Shown here piece by piece: positions 15,254-25,025 of a stretch of DNA of 64,000 nucleotides. The notes beneath the pieces were generated by a model, which was given only the letters and a program-made list of their open reading frames with translations, had not been told where the DNA came from and did not search any database. How positions within the stretch are numbered: the stretch's first letter is position 1; every line of letters begins with the position of its first letter. The position numbers were made by a program, and so were the translations under genes. Source of the DNA: Anaerolineae bacterium (GTDB lineage: Bacteria; Chloroflexota; Anaerolineae; Aggregatilineales; Phototrophicaceae); NCBI GenBank assembly GCA_022843385.1, contig JALHNT010000003.1:1-64000 (forward strand), written 5' to 3'.

Positions 15254-16852
15254 TCATCCACAGCGAGTGCGCGGCGAGATCACTGGCTGCTGGAGGTCGG
15301 GCGGGGTGTCATCTTCGTGCAGGCTGCCGACGATGATATAGGGTGTGCCGCCCACCGCTGTCAGATCGACATCATTCAGGAACGGGAAGTAATCGCAGTC
15401 AGCAGGCGGCAGATCGATCGCCAGAAGGCCATCATCATCGGGGGTCATCAGCCGCTTTTCCGTCAGGCTGTAGCGCATCACCGCCTTATCGCCCACCGCT
15501 AACTGGAGCGTCACCGGATCGAGCGAGTTATTCCACACCACATACAGCCTTTCACGACGGTCAGGCTTATCGAAGCGGATCACCGTCGCCCGGTTGTCGA
15601 TGGTCTGAATCACGGGATTGGTCAGCCGTCCCTGACCGAACAGATCGGCCACCAGCCGGTAGGCCAGCGCCGCCGGGCGGGGTGTCCCCGGCAGTGGATG
15701 ATGGCTGAAGCACACCGCGTTGGCCTCGTTGCGATACAACCCAAAAGCGTCGCCGCTGCACAGTGCGCCGTTCAGGCACATCTCACCATAGTGAAAACGG
15801 AAGTTGGTTCCGCCGGGTTGGTTGCCACAGTCGTCATACAGTTGATGATAGAACACCACTTCCGCGCCCTCGGCCCAGGCATAGGCGCTGCTCTGAATGA
15901 AGAATCGCGCCTGCTGCGCGGCGGTAGAGTAAAGCTGTTTTTCTTCCGGTTGTTCTGACCATATGCGCCCCGGATAATCATCCCAGACCGGTGTGCCGCT
16001 CTCGTTCAGCCAGATCGGGCGCTCCAGCTCATAGGCGATCAGCGTCTGTTTGACCCACTTCACCAGCCAGCCGCTGCGCCAAGGATAGGTGTAGTTGTGG
16101 ACGGCGACGGCATCCATGTACCAGTTGTACTGTTCGCGCAGTGGATCGTCCTCGTAGATCGCCAGCACCCAGGCCAGCCAGTTATCCTGGGTAGCGAACA
16201 GCAGGCCGCCGAACATCACCTGCGCTTCCGGGTCGATCCACTTGATGAGGATGTAAGCGGTCTTGAGCAGCCGGGCGTAATCAAGGATGCTGGCTTCCCA
16301 GAATGGTTTGTGATCCGGCTCGTTCCAGATTTCCCACAGGCGGATGCCCTCGTCATCCGACCAGCCGAGTTCCTGTGCCAGCGCCCCGCCGGGTTTGTAG
16401 CGCTGGACAGCCTCGACCACAAAACGCGCCCAGGGATTATCCGGGTTGATGGCTTTGCCTTCACGTGGCGTATCGCTGCCATCGGCGAAGATCGGCAGTT
16501 GCAGCCCCTTCATGCGGGTGCCGTCGCGGTAAAACTCGGGCTTGCCCAGCAGGATGGCGTTGATGCTCAGGCCATGCGCCAGATCTTCCCGCACCAGCCG
16601 ATCATAGCCGCTCCACTCGAATTCGCCCGGCGCGGTCTCGACTCGACTCCAGTATAGCGGCCAGCGGTTCCAGCCAGCTCCGAGTTCCAACGCTTTCTGA
16701 TAGCGTTCGTCGCTGGTGTCTTCCTCGACGCCGCTGATGTGGTTGATGCCCAGTCGAGGTGAACGCAGATACTCGTCACGGGCATTGCTGGCCGATGAGA
16801 ATTGAAGGCCGAGCAGGAGCGTGAGAATCAGGAGTGGCAGCGCGCGCTTCAT
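15254..16852 (-). CDS. Secreted GH39/GH5-clan glycosidase
   Basis: About 532 residues from the Met at 16852, which begins a signal peptide (ALPLLILTLLLGLQFSSA); the track start adds 20 residues without purpose. The TIM barrel spans about residues 30-370, with acid/base Glu in EIWNEPDHK and nucleophile Glu in IWLNESGTP, as in clan GH-A. RLGINHI near the start, DAVAVHNYTYP and the WAEGAEVVFYHQLYDD segment fill the usual barrel strands. A C-terminal beta-sandwich (RERLYVVWNNSLDPVTLQLAV) follows. Several Cys residues in the extracellular part could form disulphides. Substrate not predictable. Confidence 0.8.
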   Translation of the reverse strand: MKRALPLLILTLLLGLQFSSASNARDEYLRSPRLGINHISGVEEDTSDERYQKALELGAGWNRWPLYWSRVETAPGEFEWSGYDRLVREDLAHGLSINAILLGKPEFYRDGTRMKGLQLPIFADGSDTPREGKAINPDNPWARFVVEAVQRYKPGGALAQELGWSDDEGIRLWEIWNEPDHKPFWEASILDYARLLKTAYILIKWIDPEAQVMFGGLLFATQDNWLAWVLAIYEDDPLREQYNWYMDAVAVHNYTYPWRSGWLVKWVKQTLIAYELERPIWLNESGTPVWDDYPGRIWSEQPEEKQLYSTAAQQARFFIQSSAYAWAEGAEVVFYHQLYDDCGNQPGGTNFRFHYGEMCLNGALCSGDAFGLYRNEANAVCFSHHPLPGTPRPAALAYRLVADLFGQGRLTNPVIQTIDNRATVIRFDKPDRRERLYVVWNNSLDPVTLQLAVGDKAVMRYSLTEKRLMTPDDDGLLAIDLPPADCDYFPFLNDVDLTAVGGTPYIIVGSLHEDDTPPDLQQPVISPRTRCG

Positions 16853-16937
16853 AACTATCCCTGGATGACCTAACAGACAACAGAAGAGCGAACCAGATAG
16901 GTTCGCCCCCATCTCAGATTATAGCGAAAAGGCGCGA

Positions 16938-17897
16938 TTATGCTTCGTTGAGAATCTGGCTCATGGTCGCGGCGTCGATGTTGCCGCCGGAGATGACCAC
17001 GCCCACCCGTCCCTTGGCCTGGGCGGCACTGCTGAGAACCGCCGCCAGCGCCAGCACACCCGATGGTTCCATCACCAGTTTGAGGGTGAAGAAAGCGAAG
17101 CGCACCGCTGCCTTGATGTCTTCTTCCGTCACCGTCACCATATCATCGACGTGTTCCAAAATCAGCGGGAAAGTCAGTTCGCCCAGTGCTGTCGTCCGCG
17201 CGCCATCGGCGATAGTCATGGGGTAGGGGATGGTGACAAGCTGGCGGGTGCGGAATGATTGGGTGGCATCGTCGCCTAGCGCTGGCTCTGATCCGATCAC
17301 GCGACAGTTCGGCAGCAGCCCTTTGGTCGCTACAGCACAGCCGCTCAGTAATCCCCCGCCGCCTACACAGGCCAGCAGCAGATCCAGCGTTCCGGTTTCC
17401 TCGATCAGTTCCAGCGCGGCTGTCCCTTGCCCGGCTATGACATGCGGATGGTCGAAGGGCGGGATGATGGTGTAACCGTGTTCGGCAGCCAGCGACTCGG
17501 CTACCTGCTTACGGTCACTCTCGCTCGGTTGGTACAGCACGACCGTCGCGCCATACCCGCGCGTCGCTGCCAGCTTGGTCGCCGGGGCATTATCTGGCAT
17601 GACGATGGTGGTCTGCACCCCCAGCAGCTTGCCGGAGAGGGCGATGGCCTGGGCATGGTTTCCGGAAGAATAGCTGATGACGCCCCGTCGTTTCTCGGCA
17701 TCGCTCAACCGTGACATGGCGTTATAGGCACCGCGAAACTTGAACGCCCCCATGCGTTGCAGGTTCTCGCACTTCAGAAAGACCTCGGCTCCGGCGCGTT
17801 CGTTCAGGATGCGCGAGGTGATGACCGGTGTTCGATGAGCAACATCCTTCAGGCGTTCGGCAGCCGATTGCACATCAGCCAGTGTGACAGCGGACAT
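16938..17897 (-). CDS. Threonine/serine dehydratase-like PLP enzyme
   Basis: A 319-residue fold-type II PLP enzyme. The Schiff-base Lys lies in GAFKFRGAYNAM (about residue 53), the substrate-binding loop is SSGNHAQA (about 79) and the phosphate-binding glycine loop is GGGGLLSG (about 180); VVISGGNID near the end matches the serine/threonine dehydratase family. Length fits the single-domain catabolic-type or threo-3-hydroxyaspartate/serine racemase-like enzymes, without the C-terminal ACT regulatory domain of biosynthetic IlvA. It would deaminate L-threonine or L-serine to the 2-oxo acid and ammonia. GAGGTCCT lies directly before the ATG. Confidence 0.88.
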   Translation of the reverse strand: MSAVTLADVQSAAERLKDVAHRTPVITSRILNERAGAEVFLKCENLQRMGAFKFRGAYNAMSRLSDAEKRRGVISYSSGNHAQAIALSGKLLGVQTTIVMPDNAPATKLAATRGYGATVVLYQPSESDRKQVAESLAAEHGYTIIPPFDHPHVIAGQGTAALELIEETGTLDLLLACVGGGGLLSGCAVATKGLLPNCRVIGSEPALGDDATQSFRTRQLVTIPYPMTIADGARTTALGELTFPLILEHVDDMVTVTEEDIKAAVRFAFFTLKLVMEPSGVLALAAVLSSAAQAKGRVGVVISGGNIDAATMSQILNEA

Positions 17898-17977
17898 AGG
17901 ACCTCATTCAGTGGGTGAAATGGATGAAGAAGGGAAGAAAATACCATCAAGTCTACAAACAATCGCCGGCTGGATTC

Positions 17978-18286
17978 TCATCCAGGTAGAATTGGAGATC
18001 CGCCATGAGCGATCCACTCGGCTTTCAGACGTCTGGCGGTTGCGATCTGGTCACGCACATCGACATCGATGTCGGATTTGTGGTCATAGTAATAGGATAG
18101 GGCAGCATGAACCGCTGCTAATGACACACCGTATCCATCTGCAATCTCATCCGGCGTCTGCTGGTGATACAGTGTCGCAATCACCACATCGCTGACGCGC
18201 AGCCCCGTGCCAGCGATACAGGGACGTCCGCCCCGTATCGATGGCGTGCTTGTAATCAGGTTAATGCTCAGGATGACCGTATCCAA
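17978..18286 (-). CDS. DUF433 family protein (antitoxin-like), orphan
   Basis: A 102-residue protein carrying the DUF433 signature RGGRPCIAGTGLRVSDVV followed by TPDEIADGYGVSLAAVHAALSYYYDHKSDID; the second half of this domain is a helix-turn-helix. DUF433 proteins often act as the antitoxin next to a DUF5615 PIN-like nuclease, which would be encoded just downstream. Here only 80 bases separate the stop from the dehydratase start, and no such ORF is present, so the partner is missing. TTG is the likely start, with GGAG shortly before it. Confidence 0.75.
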   Translation of the reverse strand: MDTVILSINLITSTPSIRGGRPCIAGTGLRVSDVVIATLYHQQTPDEIADGYGVSLAAVHAALSYYYDHKSDIDVDVRDQIATARRLKAEWIAHGGSPILPG

Positions 18287-18321
18287 CGCGCAACTCCAAA
18301 GCCCATTTGTTGGTATTCAGT

Positions 18322-19431
18322 CTACCGCTGCAAGACGACCTGCGCCACCTGGCGTCCGCTGGTGGTCAAGTGCATATGACCATTCTGCCGTTCGATGAGA
18401 CCCTGCTGTGCCGCCTGTTTTACGGCTGTCTGGGCGAAGGTCGCTTTCCATTTCAGTTGATCGGTCAGGTGCGCCATCTCGCTCTCATGTTCCTCGCCGG
18501 CCTGCGTCTCGTGCTGGCTCAGATGCACCAGCAGCATCTCGATGGCAAAGCGCTGCCGACGCCGACTGCGCTCCAGCCGCCGGGCGATCAGGCCGCGTTC
18601 AGGCGCGAATACCAGCGCCGCCAGGAAGAAGACACCGGTCATGGTCGCCATTGCGCCGGCGATATTGACATTGCCGATCAGCCGCGCCGCCCAGTAGCCA
18701 CTCAGCGCCGAGGCCACGCCGATCAGCACGCTCAGGATCAGCATCCGATTGAGCCGGTCGGTCAGCAGATAGGCCGCCGCCGGTGGCGCAATCATCAACG
18801 CGACGACCAGGATCGCGCCGACGTGATCGAATGCGCCGACAACCGTCACCGAGACAACCGTCATCAACCCGTAGTGGATCAGGCTGGGGGCGAAACCGAG
18901 CGCCGCCGCCAACCCGGCATCGAACGTCGCCAGCTTCAGTTCTTTGTAGAACAGGATGATGAAGCCCAGGTTGAGCAGCCCGATCAGCCCCATCACCCAC
19001 ACGCCGCGTGGCAGGTCAAGCCCCAGGATGATCGAACGGTTGAACGGCGCGAAGGCCAGTTCACCCAGCAGCACAACATCCGTATCCAGATGAACGCCGC
19101 TGAAGTCGCGGCTGATGATGATGACGGCGATGCTGAACAGCGCCGGGAATACCAACCCAATCGCCGCGTCAGATTTCACCCGTCCGGTTCGCAGCAGCAG
19201 TTCCGAGAGCGAAACGGTCAGGACGCCACTCAACACCGCGCCGACGAACAGCAGCGGATTGTGCAGATCACCGACCAGCATGAACATGATGACGATGCCG
19301 AACAGCACCGTATGGCTGATGGCGTCGCTCACCAACGACATCCGCCGCAGCACCAGAAACACCCCTGGCAGGGCACAGGCCGCTGCCACCAGCGCGGCGA
19401 CCACTTGAATTTCAATCATCGAAGCATTCAT
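18322..19431 (-). CDS. Metal ABC transporter permease (ABC-3) with C-terminal winged helix
   Basis: About 369 residues. Residues 1-285 form an ABC-3 permease for Mn, Zn or Fe import with eight to nine membrane segments, including RRMSLVSDAISHTVLFG, the coupling helix contacting the ATPase. After FAPERGLIARRLERSRRRQR, a cytosolic tail of about 75 residues has winged-helix character: a first helix IEMLLVHLSQH, a helix-turn-helix LTDQLKWKATFAQTAVKQAAQQGLIER and a wing MHLTTSGRQ. Such DtxR-like tails are known on some ABC-3 permeases. Last gene of the four-gene operon; start at 19431 chosen because upstream codons are polar and proline-rich. Confidence 0.85.
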   Translation of the reverse strand: MNASMIEIQVVAALVAAACALPGVFLVLRRMSLVSDAISHTVLFGIVIMFMLVGDLHNPLLFVGAVLSGVLTVSLSELLLRTGRVKSDAAIGLVFPALFSIAVIIISRDFSGVHLDTDVVLLGELAFAPFNRSIILGLDLPRGVWVMGLIGLLNLGFIILFYKELKLATFDAGLAAALGFAPSLIHYGLMTVVSVTVVGAFDHVGAILVVALMIAPPAAAYLLTDRLNRMLILSVLIGVASALSGYWAARLIGNVNIAGAMATMTGVFFLAALVFAPERGLIARRLERSRRRQRFAIEMLLVHLSQHETQAGEEHESEMAHLTDQLKWKATFAQTAVKQAAQQGLIERQNGHMHLTTSGRQVAQVVLQR

Positions 19432-19486
19432 CGTTCCATCACCTATTCCGGCATCCCAACGCGCGGGAGGCCGTCGTATCACACTT

Positions 19487-20638
19487 TCACCCAGCGGCGT
19501 ATACTGTGTCAGCCTGGGTCGATTGCAGCAGCTTACGCACCTGTTCGACGCCAGTGGGGGTTAAGGCCCATAAGCCAGGGAAGGCTTCCCGCGCCAGTCC
19601 GGTTTCAGCCAGCGCCTTGAGCGCCTGCGGTACATCGCATTGTGGTACTGCCGCCTGCAAACTCTTGAGCGGATGGGCGTGCAGCGGATCGCCATGATGT
19701 TCGCCCATCTCATACAACGCTTCCAGCACCGCCGCTGTTCGCAACTGCCGCCGGTTGCGCCGCTGCCTCATCCAGTCCCACACGATGCCGCGTTCAGCCG
19801 CGAACAACAGCGAGAGCAGGGTGATGACGCTGATGACCAGCACGATCACCGGCCCGGTTGGCAGTCCACGCTCCAGGCTGCTGATGAGTGCGCCGATGAC
19901 CCCGGAAGCCGCGCCAAATCCACCGGAGAGCCCGACCATCAGACCAAAGCGATTCGTCCACTGCCGCGCCGCCACCCCTGGGGCGACGATCATGGCGCTC
20001 ATCAGCACCACGCCGACGGTCTCCAACCCAATGACGACGGCGATGACAATTAGCGCCGTCAGCAGCAGGTCGAGCAGCCGGGCATTGAAGCCGAGGGTGG
20101 CAGCATAGTGCGCGTCGAAACTCAGCAGCTTGAATTCCTTCCAGAAGATGATGACCAGCGCCAGCGCGATCAACCCGACCAGCGCCATCCACACCACTTC
20201 ATCCTGCACCAGCGCTGCCGCCCGTCCAAAGATGAACTTATCCAGACCGGCCTGATTGGCGTTGCCCTGTCGCTGTACCCAGGAGAGCAGGGCTACCCCC
20301 AGGCCGAAGAACACCGCCAGCACGATGCCCATCGCGCTGTCTTCCTTGATGCGTGTCTGCTGGGTGATGGTCAGCATCAACAGCATCCCCAGCCCACACA
20401 TCACTGCCGCGCCGATCATCAGTGGCAGGGGAGCTTTAACGCCGATCACCAGAAAGGCGATCACCACCCCGGGCAGCGCCGCGTGACTCATCACATCGCC
20501 CATCAGACTTTGCTTACGCAGCACGGCGTAGGCGCTCAACACGCCGCTGACCAGTCCGATCACGGCTGCGCCCAGCGCGACGGTGCGGATGGTGTAATCG
20601 GTCAGGAGCAGTTCAAAGATATTCATGGTGATACTCAC
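19487..20638 (-). CDS. Metal ABC transporter permease (ABC-3) with C-terminal winged helix
   Basis: A 383-residue paralogue of the following permease. The membrane part (about residues 10-290) has the coupling-helix motif [17 protein letters not shown] and the typical [25 protein letters not shown] region. After [19 protein letters not shown] a tail of about 90 residues folds as a winged helix ([17 protein letters not shown], then [33 protein letters not shown]). The GTG at 20638 overlaps the ATPase stop by four bases (GTGA), giving translational coupling; an internal ATG at 20626 is the alternative. Two permeases imply a heterodimeric channel. Confidence 0.87.
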   Translation of the reverse strand: MSITMNIFELLLTDYTIRTVALGAAVIGLVSGVLSAYAVLRKQSLMGDVMSHAALPGVVIAFLVIGVKAPLPLMIGAAVMCGLGMLLMLTITQQTRIKEDSAMGIVLAVFFGLGVALLSWVQRQGNANQAGLDKFIFGRAAALVQDEVVWMALVGLIALALVIIFWKEFKLLSFDAHYAATLGFNARLLDLLLTALIVIAVVIGLETVGVVLMSAMIVAPGVAARQWTNRFGLMVGLSGGFGAASGVIGALISSLERGLPTGPVIVLVISVITLLSLLFAAERGIVWDWMRQRRNRRQLRTAAVLEALYEMGEHHGDPLHAHPLKSLQAAVPQCDVPQALKALAETGLAREAFPGLWALTPTGVEQVRKLLQSTQADTVYAAG

Positions 20639-21381
20639 TTATTCAGCAGCAGTTCGACCTTGCCGCCATAGGCACGGCGCAGGTTGTCCGGGGTGAAGAC
20701 CGCCTCGACCGGCCCGGACGCGATGGCGCGCACGTTGAGCAGCAGCACCCGGTCAAAATACTCCGGCACAGTTTGCAGATCGTGATGAACCACGACTACC
20801 GTCTTGTTGGCTTTCTTGAGTGACCTCAGGACATCGACGATGGTTTTCTCCGTCGTCGCGTCCACACCCTGGAACGGCTCGTCCATGAGATAAATCTGGG
20901 CTTGCTGCGCCAGCGCCCGCGCCAGGAAGACGCGCTGCTGCTGACCGCCGGAAAGCTGGCTGATCTGGCGGTTGGCATAATCTTCCATGCCAACGGACTT
21001 CAGCGCATCCAGCGCGATCGCACGATCAGCGGCGCTGGGGCGGCGCACCCAGCCCAGCGCCCCGTAACGCCCCATCAGCACCACATCCAGCGCATTGGTC
21101 GGGAAGTCCCAGTCAACGCTGCCGCGCTGTGGCACATAGGCCACCTTCTGTCGCTGCTGACGGTACGGCTTGCCATAGATCAACACCTGCCCGGCAGAGG
21201 ACTCGATCAGCCCCAGGATGGCCTTGATGAGGGTCGATTTGCCGGCACCGTTGGGGCCAACAATCGCCATCAGCGTTCCTTCCGGTACTTCCAGATCAAC
21301 ATCCCACAGCACCGGCGCTTCACGGTAAGCTACCGTCAGGTCTTCAACCATGATCGGGTAGCGGTCATGATGCTCGGTCAT
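20635..21381 (-). CDS. Metal ABC transporter ATP-binding protein
   Basis: ABC ATPase of 248 residues energising Mn/Zn/Fe uptake. Walker [11 protein letters not shown]-loop [15 protein letters not shown] (the WDFP form is typical of the MntB/ZnuC/TroB group), signature LSGGQQQR, Walker [13 protein letters not shown] and switch His in VVVHHDL are all intact. The ATG is one base from the stop of the binding-protein gene, with AAGGAC upstream, and the 3' end overlaps the first permease. Confidence 0.93.
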   Translation of the reverse strand: MTEHHDRYPIMVEDLTVAYREAPVLWDVDLEVPEGTLMAIVGPNGAGKSTLIKAILGLIESSAGQVLIYGKPYRQQRQKVAYVPQRGSVDWDFPTNALDVVLMGRYGALGWVRRPSAADRAIALDALKSVGMEDYANRQISQLSGGQQQRVFLARALAQQAQIYLMDEPFQGVDATTEKTIVDVLRSLKKANKTVVVVHHDLQTVPEYFDRVLLLNVRAIASGPVEAVFTPDNLRRAYGGKVELLLNK

Positions 21382-21382
21382 G

Positions 21383-22360
21383 TTATTGTCCTTGTTGTGG
21401 CGTGGGATTCAGGGCAGCCACAATGGTGTCAACATTATGGCGGATCATGCCGGCGTAAGTGCCGTCCTGGGTATCCGGCTGCCCCATTGCATCCGAGTAC
21501 AACGCCCCGCCGTTGGCGACGGTCACACCCTGAGCCGCTGCTCCAGCGATGATGGCGTCCATCACATCCGGCGGCACACTGGTCTCGACGAAGATCGCCG
21601 GCACTTTGCGGTCGATGATGAGCTGAATGGTGCGGCGAATGTCTTCCACTCCAGCTTCGGCAGCCGTGGTGATGCCCTGCGGGGCGAACACTTCAATGTT
21701 ATAGGCCCGTCCAAAGTAAGCGAAAGCGTCATGCGCGGTGATGAGAATGCGCTGCTCCTCTGGAATAGTGGCAATGGTTTCCAGCGCCATGTTGTGTACA
21801 TCGTTCAGGCTCTGGCGATAGGCATCAGCCGCCAGGCTATACCGCCCGCTGCTATCTGGATCGAGTTTCGTCAGTTCGTCGCGCACGATAGTCACCAGTT
21901 GCGCCCACAGGCTGACATCCATCCAGATGTGCGGGTCTGGCGCATCGTAGCCTTCATGTTTCTTGATGAGTTCCGGTGGCAGCCGATCTCCCAGCGCGAT
22001 GACTGGCTTGCTCTGGCCGATCTGTTGGAAGATTTCGCTCAGGCGCGCTTCCAGATTTAAGCCGTTGTAAAAGATGATCTGGGCATTGCTGATCGTCTGC
22101 ACATCATTCTCGCTGGCGGTGTACAGGTGCGGGTCAACCCCTGGCCCCATCAGTTGGGTGACATTCACGCGGGTGCCGCCAATGCTCTTGACCATATCGG
22201 CGATCATCCCAGTTGTGACGACGACATTGATGGCTGGGCGCGCGTCTTCGGTTGGGATGATGATCTGTGCTGCTTCCGGGGTGGGCGTAGCTGCCGGTGT
22301 TCCCGCGCAAGCTGCCAGCAACAGGGCAAGGATGAGCAGTAGTCCGTAACGAATGGGCAT
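21383..22360 (-). CDS. Metal-binding lipoprotein of the cluster A-I ABC importer
   Basis: A 325-residue substrate-binding lipoprotein (ZnuA/MntA/TroA type). Signal and lipobox LLLAACAG, a Thr/Pro tether, then the binding domain. Expected metal ligands are visible: His in [10 protein letters not shown], His in [10 protein letters not shown], and a Glu or His with a final Asp in the C-terminal lobe ([21 protein letters not shown]). The absence of a long His-rich loop between the first two ligands points to Mn or Fe rather than Zn, but this is only indicative. AAGGAGAT precedes the start. First gene of the operon, behind a promoter with a DtxR-like box. Confidence 0.9.
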   Translation of the reverse strand: MPIRYGLLLILALLLAACAGTPAATPTPEAAQIIIPTEDARPAINVVVTTGMIADMVKSIGGTRVNVTQLMGPGVDPHLYTASENDVQTISNAQIIFYNGLNLEARLSEIFQQIGQSKPVIALGDRLPPELIKKHEGYDAPDPHIWMDVSLWAQLVTIVRDELTKLDPDSSGRYSLAADAYRQSLNDVHNMALETIATIPEEQRILITAHDAFAYFGRAYNIEVFAPQGITTAAEAGVEDIRRTIQLIIDRKVPAIFVETSVPPDVMDAIIAGAAAQGVTVANGGALYSDAMGQPDTQDGTYAGMIRHNVDTIVAALNPTPQQGQ

Positions 22361-22440
22361 GGTGTTGGATCTCCTTGATTATACGTGATGACGATTGTTT
22401 AATGGATTTAATCCAACCTTTAATCGCATCACATATCGTT

Positions 22441-22484
22441 TTTAGTCATGTCTAAATAGTAGGGATGAAAGTGTATTTTGTCAA
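22441..22484 (-). promoter_or_regulatory. Promoter with DtxR/MntR-type operator for the metal ABC operon
   Basis: Reading on the minus strand, -35 TTGACA (22479-22484), a 17-base spacer and -10 TACTAT (22456-22461) form a near-consensus sigma-70-like promoter. Immediately after the -10 lies TTTAGACATGACTAAA (22441-22456), a 16-base palindrome with two mismatched positions, of the type bound by DtxR/MntR/TroR repressors. It would cover the transcription start. Metal-dependent repression is inferred from the palindrome and the genes it precedes. Confidence 0.75.
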
Positions 22485-22546
22485 GGCAGGTGCGGGCATA
22501 AATGGACTGAATTGGCTCGGACTAAAGACAGATTTTCGAAGCTTAG

Positions 22547-24718
22547 TCAGCGGATCCAGATCGCGCCTTCACCGCCACCGTTGGTCAACTGAACCACATC
22601 GCTGCCATCCGGACTCATCATGAAGACTTCCTGCTGCTCGCTGAAGGGGGACACCGCGTTGAAGGTGATCCAGCGACCATCCGGGCTGAACTGTGGATTC
22701 TGCTCCCAGGCCAGACCATCGTAGAGGATACGTATATCGCTGCCGTCGTGGCTCATGATGGCGAGCGCCGCCCGACCATTGGCTTCCTGATCGCCATTAA
22801 GACTGGTGCTGTAGATGATCTGGTCGCCATCCGGGCTGTAAGTCGGCAACCAGTCACGCGCCTGATTATTGGTCAGGCGGGTCACCTCGCCTGTCTCGAA
22901 GCTGAACTCAGCGATCTCGTGGGTATCCTGATCGTCGGCCTTGCCGGTGGTGAATACCAGGTATTGTCCATCGGGACTGTAGCGTGGCTCGGTGTTCAAT
23001 TGCCCATTGTTCACCAATTCTTCCAGGCCGCTGCCATCGGGACGGATGCGATACAGCCGCATGTTACGGTTCTCATCGGTATCGCTTGAGAAGGCGATCC
23101 ACTCTCCATCGGGACTCCAACTGGGCGAACGATCCAGCACTCCATTGTTGGTCAACTGACGGAGATCACCTGTCACCAGATTGAGGATATACAGGTCAAA
23201 ATCGCCATCCCGGTTGGACTGAAACACCAGCGATTGTCCATCGGGTGCGACGCTGAGATAGGTATCATTACCGCCGTCGCTGGTCAACTGAGTTTGGTTG
23301 CCCGTCGCCATATCCATGCGGTACAGATCATAATTGTTGTTGCGCCGGGCAAAGAAAATCATCACCCCGCCGATGTCCTGGGCGATGGGGTTGACTGCCT
23401 CGGCCTCACGCACCCCGACCGGTATCAGGGTTGGCGTCGTCGCCAGCGTTGGCAGGACACTCCCATTCGGCACCAGCGTAGCGCGCCCGGCTTCGCTGGT
23501 CGGGTCAAGCGTCGGGATGACATTCTGAGAATCGTTCACCGGCGCGGTCGGATTGTTCTCGATGGCGGTCGGCTGAATCGACACACCAGCACCGCCCGAC
23601 GTCAGAAAATTGACCACGATCACCACGATCACTACCAGCACCGCCAATAATCCGCAGCCGATCACACCGCCGATAGCCGCGCTCAGCCAGATGTTGTTGC
23701 TCTTCTGTTTGCGCCGCCGCACATAACCACCGAGGTAATTGGTGCTGACTGGTGCCGGGGTCATCGGCGCGGCCTGGGGTACGTTGTAGACGGGCTGTGG
23801 TTGCACCACAGGCTGCGGTTGTGACATCACCGGCTGAGTATTCTGCCGCAGTTGCGCATTGGGCTGGGTATCATGCAGTGTCGAAAGCGGGCGGTTGAGC
23901 GCTTTCTTCAGTCCATCGCTCAGGGCCACTGCCGTCTGAAAGCGTTCCTCTGGCTTCTTGCGCAGCGCCTTCAGGATCATCTCTTCCACGCTCAACGACA
24001 GGTTGGGGTTGAACAACCGGGGTTGCGGTGGGGGAGTCGTCACCTGCATCACGGCGATGCCATAGGGGGTATCGGCATGGAAAGGACGCTTGCCGGTCAG
24101 CATCTCGTACAGCATCACGCCCAGCCCATAGATGTCGCTGCGTCCATCCAGCGTCAGACCCTGCGCCTGCTCTGGACTCATGTAGCTCGGCGTTCCGACC
24201 ACGCCCTGGGTGGTGATGCCGCTGGTCGCCTGTTCCCCCAGCACGCGGGCGATACCAAAATCGGTCAGGTAAGCGCCGCCGTCGTCATCCAGCAGCACAT
24301 TACTCGGCTTCAGATCGCGGTGCAGCACATTCTTGCTGTGGGCAAAGTCCAGCGCCGGGGCGATTTGCTCGATGATGTTGAGCGCGACTTCCGGCTCAAG
24401 CGCCCCCTTTGCCAGCAGATCATCTATTGAGCCGCCGTTCATCAGCCGCATCACAATGTAGGGGCGCCCGTTGTACTGTCCATAATCATGCACCGGCACG
24501 ATATTGCGATGTTCCAGTTTGGAGACGATGGCGACTTCCTGATTGAAGCGCTGGAGGTAGGTATCGTCGTTGATATACTGCTCCGGCAAAACCTTGACGG
24601 CCACCGAACGATTCATCGAGACCTGATGAGCGCGGTAGACGGTTGCCATCCCGCCTTTGCCCACCACTTCCTCAATCGCATAGCCGTTTATCGTCTTGCC
24701 GATCAGATCATCCGCCAT
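22547..24718 (-). CDS. Membrane Ser/Thr kinase with extracytoplasmic PD40 propeller
   Basis: About 723 residues, starting at MADDLIGKTING behind AAGGA (the track start adds 21 residues). Hanks kinase domain about residues 10-270: GKGGMATVY glycine loop, VKVLP Lys, HRDLKPSN catalytic loop, LTDFGIA metal loop, GTPSYMSPEQ activation segment. A Pro/Gln-rich juxtamembrane region leads to one membrane segment (about 355-385, LLAVLVVIVVIVVNFL), a Thr/Pro linker and an extracellular TolB/PD40 beta-propeller of about six repeats with SPDGxx(L/I)VF patterns (YSPDGQYLVFTT, WSPDGEWIAFSS). This is a receptor-kinase layout; ligand unknown. Confidence 0.92.
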   Translation of the reverse strand: MADDLIGKTINGYAIEEVVGKGGMATVYRAHQVSMNRSVAVKVLPEQYINDDTYLQRFNQEVAIVSKLEHRNIVPVHDYGQYNGRPYIVMRLMNGGSIDDLLAKGALEPEVALNIIEQIAPALDFAHSKNVLHRDLKPSNVLLDDDGGAYLTDFGIARVLGEQATSGITTQGVVGTPSYMSPEQAQGLTLDGRSDIYGLGVMLYEMLTGKRPFHADTPYGIAVMQVTTPPPQPRLFNPNLSLSVEEMILKALRKKPEERFQTAVALSDGLKKALNRPLSTLHDTQPNAQLRQNTQPVMSQPQPVVQPQPVYNVPQAAPMTPAPVSTNYLGGYVRRRKQKSNNIWLSAAIGGVIGCGLLAVLVVIVVIVVNFLTSGGAGVSIQPTAIENNPTAPVNDSQNVIPTLDPTSEAGRATLVPNGSVLPTLATTPTLIPVGVREAEAVNPIAQDIGGVMIFFARRNNNYDLYRMDMATGNQTQLTSDGGNDTYLSVAPDGQSLVFQSNRDGDFDLYILNLVTGDLRQLTNNGVLDRSPSWSPDGEWIAFSSDTDENRNMRLYRIRPDGSGLEELVNNGQLNTEPRYSPDGQYLVFTTGKADDQDTHEIAEFSFETGEVTRLTNNQARDWLPTYSPDGDQIIYSTSLNGDQEANGRAALAIMSHDGSDIRILYDGLAWEQNPQFSPDGRWITFNAVSPFSEQQEVFMMSPDGSDVVQLTNGGGEGAIWIR

Positions 24719-24836
24719 AAGGGTTCCTTGTGGAAGCCGGATTATTCGTTCATTATACGGCATGGTCAGGGCTGAAAACAAACCGTGAATCGGTTATGAT
24801 CGAGGCATCGTCTCATGATGCCGCTGGATCGCTCCC

Positions 24837-24974
24837 ATGACTCGCATCGCACCTGACAACCTCATCCATCTGCGCGAAGTCGCCCGCACCCAGCGCGGCT
24901 GGATTTATCGATCACCTCAGTGCCATTTGAGTAGCAACCGGACCACAAATCTCTATACTTGGCACATCGCATAA
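24837..24974 (+). pseudogene. 5' remnant of a WD40-repeat gene
   Basis: A 45-codon ORF begins MTRIAPDNLIHLREVARTQR and, after GWI, runs into unrelated sequence and a stop. Its bases 24867-24904 match 25741-25778, within the intact WD40 gene, with one mismatch in 38, in the same reading frame. Similarity continues weakly a few codons upstream (NLI against NIT). It is therefore the start of a WD40 gene, either cut off from the downstream gene by an insertion or left from a tandem paralogue. It has no recognisable function now. Confidence 0.75.
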
Positions 24975-25025
24975 CATCTATAATCTGGGTATCAGAAGTC
25001 GTCTAGCGAGGGAGTGAACCTCACA

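Noticed and set aside
18307-19620. 437-residue plus-strand ORF
   Set aside because: Antisense to two metal ABC permease genes; composition dominated by His, Gln, Arg and Asp.
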